A DNA stretch of 64,000 nucleotides, taken from positions 60,418 through 124,417 of the forward strand of contig JAFWEX010000074.1 of the NCBI GenBank assembly GCA_017512705.1, in the 5' to 3' direction. Origin of the DNA: Paenibacillus sp. GTDB taxonomy: Bacteria; Bacillota; Bacilli; Paenibacillales; Paenibacillaceae. The notes beneath the pieces are model-generated. The model had not been told where the DNA came from, made no database searches, and was given only the letters and a program-made list of their open reading frames with translations. Positions 60,491 to 64,000 of this stretch are shown piece after piece. Every line of letters starts with the position of its first letter. Positions within the stretch are counted from its first letter, which is position 1. The position numbers and the translations under genes are program-made.

Positions 60491-61231
60491 ATGTTCAAAA
60501 AAATCTTGTCTCTGTTCAAGAATCAGTCAGAGCTTGTGAGCCCGCTTACCGATTCTGTTTCAGCTGCGGCTATGCCGTCGGCTACAGCGATTCCTCCACG
60601 TATGGCGCGTAGTCGACGTAAGAAGAAAAAATCGGATCCGGATTGGATCAGCGTCCCGCAAGAACCAACAACTGCCGAGCTTCTTCTTGGGTTGCCAAGC
60701 GAATATAAAGTGTTGAACGATCTGCTGGTTACCAATCCGAAGTCACGTTCGGGGTATTCACAGATTGATCATGTGGTGATTGGTCCGCGAGCAATCTTTG
60801 TCATCGAGACCCGGAACCTGACCACCGGAGAGATTCGTGGTGGCCGCCGGGAGGCGAATTGGTCGGTGAGTAGCAGCCGGGTCAAAATGTATAATCCGCT
60901 CATGCAGCACCGAGCTCGTGTTGAAGCGATTCAGGCACATCTCGGAGACTACAAGCGTGTTCGGCTTGTCTCTATGGTGACATTCACCAACCGTTGCCGG
61001 ATCAGTGTTGATCCAGACGTAAGGTATGTCAATTCTGATGAGATGGTTATCTACGATCATGAATTGGTGGAGACCATACAGCGCAAGACAGAACGGCTTG
61101 AGGCTGAACTTCCCGAAACCTTATATAAAGAGCAGGATACGCAGATGATCTGGAATATGCTGAATGCAGCGAATTCCACAGATTATCAGGTTCGGGCCGA
61201 GCATATGGCCAAGGCCAAAGGAATCAAGTAG
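60491..61231 (+). CDS. NERD-domain nuclease-like protein
   Basis: 246 residues. A basic linker (R-S-R-R-K-K-K-K, about 40-47) follows a 35-residue N-terminus. The NERD core (about 60-185) has S-Q-I-D-H-V-V-I-G-P-R-A-I-F-V-I-E-T-R-N: the D and E are present, but the usual E-x-K lysine is a threonine-arginine here, so catalysis is doubtful. ATG 60491 follows ACGGAG by 7 bases; TTG 60485 is too close. It is a single-domain NERD protein, unlike the NERD-helicase at 44958. Confidence 0.78.
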   Translation: MFKKILSLFKNQSELVSPLTDSVSAAAMPSATAIPPRMARSRRKKKKSDPDWISVPQEPTTAELLLGLPSEYKVLNDLLVTNPKSRSGYSQIDHVVIGPRAIFVIETRNLTTGEIRGGRREANWSVSSSRVKMYNPLMQHRARVEAIQAHLGDYKRVRLVSMVTFTNRCRISVDPDVRYVNSDEMVIYDHELVETIQRKTERLEAELPETLYKEQDTQMIWNMLNAANSTDYQVRAEHMAKAKGIK

Positions 61232-61312
61232 TCGGGAACCAGTTCAACAGTAACCATTCGATCGGCTGAATGGAACCCGGAATCAAAGTAGATGTTAGCA
61301 CAAACTACATGC

Positions 61313-61360
61313 AACAGGGATACTTCGAGCTATTGCACTATGCTCTGGAGTATCCCTGTT
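61313..61360. terminator. Bidirectional terminator
   Basis: AACAGGGATAC pairs perfectly with GTATCCCTGTT (11 bp) between the convergent NERD and unknown-function genes. T-tracts on either side are weak. Confidence 0.55.
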
Positions 61361-61383
61361 TGTGTTGCTTCTCCTTTTAACGA

Positions 61384-62052
61384 TTAAGGCAGATGAAGAG
61401 TTTGAATATGACTGGTGTGCATGATACGTGCGGAACCTTCTGCATCGATTACTTCCAGTAACTTTCCATTTATACTTTTGAGCAATCCCGTCTGTTCAGG
61501 CTTGTAACTTAAATTCAAAATTACGAGCCCTCCCACCATTTTCTGTAATTGTTGATCGAGAGTGCGAGAGAGTGAGAGTGATGATGGCTGGATTGGGAAA
61601 TGTTGATGATCCATGGCAAAAGGTCTATTTTCGGAGGGAGAAGGGATGATATATTTCAGGTGGTTAATGGAGATATATACGGATTGATGAATCGGCGAGT
61701 AGAAAATAAAATAATCGTTCATAATGCTGGTAATATAACCATGTAGGGTTCGTCCACCAATGGAGATTTCGCTGAATTTTGCACGAGCATTCATTAATAC
61801 TTTTCGGTAAGATATATCGTTATGGTCCATTTCAGGATCAGGGGCAGTTACATCTATGCTATTGGAGTTCTTCTCTGAGTTCATAAAACACATCGTTTGA
61901 AGATGATGGAGCGGCACATAAATGTAGCGCTGATTCCCATAGACAACCATGATGTCCTCACCTGCATCAATGACTTCTCCCTGAATAGGCATCTTGCAGC
62001 CTGACAGTTCGAACTCGATGCTTTTACCTAACCACGTTGCTGCAGGTTTCAC
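61384..62052 (-). CDS. Hypothetical protein with repeated beta modules (DUF2642-like)
   Basis: 222 residues, soluble. Three similar beta-rich segments can be seen: one has I-Q-G-E-V-I-D-A-G-E-D-I-M-V-V-Y, the second L-H-G-Y-I-T-S-I-M-N-D-Y-F-I-F-Y-S and the third L-L-K-S-I-N-G-K-L-L-E-V-I-D; the first two are each followed by Y-I/V-Y-I/V-x-x-x-H-L. That is a small Sm-like or DUF2642-like barrel pattern seen in Bacillus spore-coat proteins; a tentative match. GTG 62052 follows AGGGGGT. It follows the ArsB-like gene after 16 bases, so it is probably in its operon. Confidence 0.55.
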   Translation of the reverse strand: MKPAATWLGKSIEFELSGCKMPIQGEVIDAGEDIMVVYGNQRYIYVPLHHLQTMCFMNSEKNSNSIDVTAPDPEMDHNDISYRKVLMNARAKFSEISIGGRTLHGYITSIMNDYFIFYSPIHQSVYISINHLKYIIPSPSENRPFAMDHQHFPIQPSSLSLSRTLDQQLQKMVGGLVILNLSYKPEQTGLLKSINGKLLEVIDAEGSARIMHTSHIQTLHLP

Positions 62053-62068
62053 AATATTTTACCCCCTA

Positions 62069-63424
62069 TCAAAACAGCATAGCGACCCAAATATATAAGG
62101 AAAATAGGCTAACAATTAGACTGAGAGGTATCACAATAAAGGTTACCTTCATATACTGTTTCCATGAGACTCGAATATGATGAGTCCGTAATATATACAT
62201 CCATATCAAGGTGGCAAGTGTGCCTATAGGAGTCAATAGTGCACCAATGTCACTGCCCAGTATATTGGCGAGGTACGCCAAATGCACCTGGGTTTCACTC
62301 AAGTGAAGGTCAGTAACAGCAAATGTTCCGATCATAACGGAAGGCAGATTGTTGAACAAATTAGACAGCGTCGTAAGCAGTAATCCGGATACAGCAATAA
62401 GTGTGGCGTCTCCTCTTGCTGCAATCGGACCGATGATTTCGGTAATCCATGTTGTCATCCCGGCTCGGTGAAGGCTGTCCACAATGATATAGATGCTGAA
62501 AGCGAAGAGAAGAATATGCCATGGCGTCTGTGTGACAACATCTTTCAGTCCAGATCGTGTACGATACCATCTTACAGTGAGCATGAGAACAACTCCGGTG
62601 ATGGCCACAATCTCCATATGAATGCCGAGTTGTTCTGCAAGGAAATAACCTGCCCGAATGAATACGACGATCCCGATACAGACACGGAATAACCACCAGT
62701 CTACCTTGTTTTTGGAATTATCGGATTCGGCTGTCTGGAGCGGATGATAGCCTGAACCAGATGAGTTCTGCATAGTGATAGGGAAATGATGAATAACTTT
62801 GGGTATATTTTTGCGGAAATAATAGAGTAACAGCAGAGTCATGGTGATAATCCCGAGCATAGAGGGTACAAACATCATCTGAGTGTAGGTGTTCAAGTTC
62901 AATCCCACCATCTTTAGCGCGATCAGATTAGCTAGATTACTGAGTCCGATAGGAGCACTGGAGGCTGTAGCGATGAGTGCACCGGATATGAGGTAGGGTA
63001 ACTGCTGATGGATTTTTAGACGTAACATGGAACAGATTCGAATGATGATCGGGGTAGTAATCAGAATGCTTCCATCGTTGTTGAAGAAGATGGTCATGAG
63101 AAAACAGAGTAATAGAACGAGCCAGAATAATCGCAAGCCGGAGCCTCGTGCTTTCTCAATCATATTCACAGCGATCCAGCGAAAAAAGCCGATGCTATCT
63201 AGAATAATGGACATGACAATGGTAGAGAGAATCGTGATCGCTGCGCCAGAGACAATTCCAAAAATATTCATGATATGCATCCAACTACTCACACCGGTTA
63301 TCACAAGAAGCAGTGCGCCAACCGAAGTGGGAATGGATTCGTTTAATCCACCAGGCCGCCACATTAAGAAAATAACAGTAACTATAAATATCCCGAGAGT
63401 TAACCACAACTGGTAATCAGGCAT
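62069..63424 (-). CDS. ArsB/NhaD-like ion transporter
   Basis: 451 residues, about 11-12 helices, in the ion-transporter superfamily that includes ArsB. It has F-N-N-D-G-S-I-L-I-T-T-P-I-I-I (helix 4 motif; ArsB has N-D-x-A-x-L-x-x-T-P) and L-F-N-N-L-P-S-V-M-I-G-T, the paired second half. ATG 63424 directly follows the stop of a 45-residue gene, with GGGAGGTG inside that gene. There is no arsR or arsC nearby, so arsenite is not certain as substrate; a dicarboxylate or Na+ is possible. Confidence 0.8.
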   Translation of the reverse strand: MPDYQLWLTLGIFIVTVIFLMWRPGGLNESIPTSVGALLLVITGVSSWMHIMNIFGIVSGAAITILSTIVMSIILDSIGFFRWIAVNMIEKARGSGLRLFWLVLLLCFLMTIFFNNDGSILITTPIIIRICSMLRLKIHQQLPYLISGALIATASSAPIGLSNLANLIALKMVGLNLNTYTQMMFVPSMLGIITMTLLLLYYFRKNIPKVIHHFPITMQNSSGSGYHPLQTAESDNSKNKVDWWLFRVCIGIVVFIRAGYFLAEQLGIHMEIVAITGVVLMLTVRWYRTRSGLKDVVTQTPWHILLFAFSIYIIVDSLHRAGMTTWITEIIGPIAARGDATLIAVSGLLLTTLSNLFNNLPSVMIGTFAVTDLHLSETQVHLAYLANILGSDIGALLTPIGTLATLIWMYILRTHHIRVSWKQYMKVTFIVIPLSLIVSLFSLYIWVAMLF

Positions 63425-63562
63425 TTACTGTGATTCACCTCCCAGGGGGAGAAGTCCTTGTGAAGACTGAATTAAATGTTCGTGAGTCGGGGCAGGCCTT
63501 CCCGGGATAACGATCCAATACAAAGGCACACCCGTCAAGATGATTGCAATAAAGATCAGCAT
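63425..63562 (-). CDS. 45-residue membrane peptide, leader gene of the ArsB-like transporter
   Basis: ATG 63562 follows a GGGGGG run by 7 bases on the minus strand; the TAA touches the transporter's ATG (TAAATG). The peptide starts M-L-I-F-I-A-I-I-L-T-G-V-P-L-Y-W-I-V-I (one hydrophobic helix) and ends in a polar S-S-Q-G-L-L-P-L-G-G-E-S-Q tail. The strong ribosome site and exact coupling support translation. It may be a small subunit or a translational coupler of the transporter. Confidence 0.65.
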   Translation of the reverse strand: MLIFIAIILTGVPLYWIVIPGRPAPTHEHLIQSSQGLLPLGGESQ

Positions 63563-63630
63563 GATAATTCCCCCCTTTAGACTGGCAGTATCTTAGTTCC
63601 TTTAATACCAGACTCAAATTAACGTTTTAA

Positions 63631-64000
63631 TTACCGTTTGCCACCTGACTTATTTCCACGAGATTGATTCCCCTGAGCTTTGTTCCCTTGAGACTTATTT
63701 CCACGAGATTGGTTCCCGTGAGATTTATTTCCTTGAGACTTGTTCCCACGAGATTGATTCGCTTGGGATTGGTTCCCTCTGGACTTGTTGTTGGACCAGC
63801 GATTCCCGTTAGATTTATTACCTTGTACTTTGTTTCCTTGAGATTTGTTGCCTTTAGATTTATTGCCTTGGGATTGATTTCCCTGTGATTGATTCGCTGC
63901 ATTGCGATTCCCTTGCGAACGATTGCCCCCGGATTGGTTGTTTTGTGTTCTATTTCCCTGGCTTGTGTTGTTGCTATTGCTATTGCTGTTGCTGTTGTTA
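63631..64000 (-). CDS. Gly/Asn-rich pentapeptide-repeat protein, 5' end outside window
   Basis: The frame is open from the window edge to TAA 63631, 122 residues visible. It is a tandem of five-residue units of the form [KQ]-S-[QRKH]-G-N (for example NKSQG, NQSRG), starting with an Asn/Ser tract (N-S-N-S-N-S) and ending K-S-G-G-K-R. Each unit is 15 bases. The composition suggests a disordered or structural surface protein; Bacillales spore-coat proteins can look like this. The start codon and any signal peptide lie beyond 64000. Confidence 0.7.
   Translation of the reverse strand, partial: NNSNSNSNSNNTSQGNRTQNNQSGGNRSQGNRNAANQSQGNQSQGNKSKGNKSQGNKVQGNKSNGNRWSNNKSRGNQSQANQSRGNKSQGNKSHGNQSRGNKSQGNKAQGNQSRGNKSGGKR

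Noticed and set aside
63664-63888. Plus-strand ORF over the Gly/Asn repeat
   Set aside because: Mirror of the minus-strand repeat; the minus frame ends at a normal stop and has the biased composition of a real repeat protein.
63627-63902. Minus-strand ORF in the neighbouring frame of the Gly/Asn repeat (I-N-L-x-x-T-N type)
   Set aside because: Same repeat, wrong frame; the Gly/Asn/Ser frame continues unbroken to the window edge.

Overview
The window reads as a chromosomal segment of a Paenibacillus-like Firmicute. The reasons are strong AGGAGG-type ribosome binding sites with frequent TTG/GTG starts, a TGATAAT-N-ATTATCA Fur box, a Spo0E-family protein, DUF4183/collagen-like (exosporium-type) proteins, a WXG100-headed toxin and an AimR/Alo-like peptide-receptor pair of the kind described in Paenibacillus polymyxa. 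No rRNA, tRNA, CRISPR array, integrase or intact IS element was seen.

1-15 kb: iron acquisition. Two FecCD permeases (the first cut by the window edge) and an ATPase form the inner-membrane part of a siderophore importer. A Fur-box promoter then drives an eight-gene operon: ATP-grasp ligase, diaminobutyrate-type aminotransferase, MFS exporter, two IucA/IucC (NIS) synthetases, an SbnG-like aldolase/citrate synthase, an SbnH/AcsE-like PLP decarboxylase and a third NIS synthetase. The enzyme set matches achromobactin (acs), and the order of the core matches staphyloferrin B (sbnD-E-F-G-H). The ATP-grasp enzyme belongs to neither known pathway, so a modified carboxylate siderophore is likely.

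15-23 kb: a 1219-residue GH2 glycosidase behind a cre-like site, a secreted RCC1-repeat/stalk protein, a small membrane protein, and a quorum-sensing pair: a HTH-TPR receptor whose 3' end overlaps a 33-residue pro-peptide ending SHGWGT.

23-30 kb: a Spo0E-like gene with a fused zinc ribbon, a frameshifted gene, then an AT-rich polymorphic-toxin locus. It holds one WXG100-headed toxin with its immunity gene, followed by a string of orphan immunity genes, immunity pseudogenes and toxin scraps separated by related repeats that end in terminators.

30-36 kb: a collagen-like and a DUF4183 surface protein, then an ECF sigma/anti-sigma/secreted-protein module followed by a degenerate second copy in which only the secreted-protein gene is intact.

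36-47 kb: a likely defence or genome-maintenance island. It has two different PLD-nuclease/DEAD-helicase fusions (one with a DUF3427-like tail, one coupled to a MazG-like pyrophosphohydrolase), a XRE regulator divergent from a HEPN-like protein, and a NERD-nuclease/UvrD-type helicase.

47-64 kb: a second ECF sigma/anti-sigma pair with a TGTCACA-N16-CGTC promoter candidate, a three-gene ABC transporter next to a decayed small-peptide gene, lipoproteins, a galactokinase-family GHMP kinase, a DUF2268-like protease, an MFS transporter, a 3-hydroxyisobutyrate-dehydrogenase-like enzyme, a NERD protein, an ArsB-like transporter with a 45-residue leader gene, and the 3' end of a Gly/Asn-rich pentapeptide-repeat protein.

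All assignments come from reading the sequence and remembered family motifs; no database search was run.
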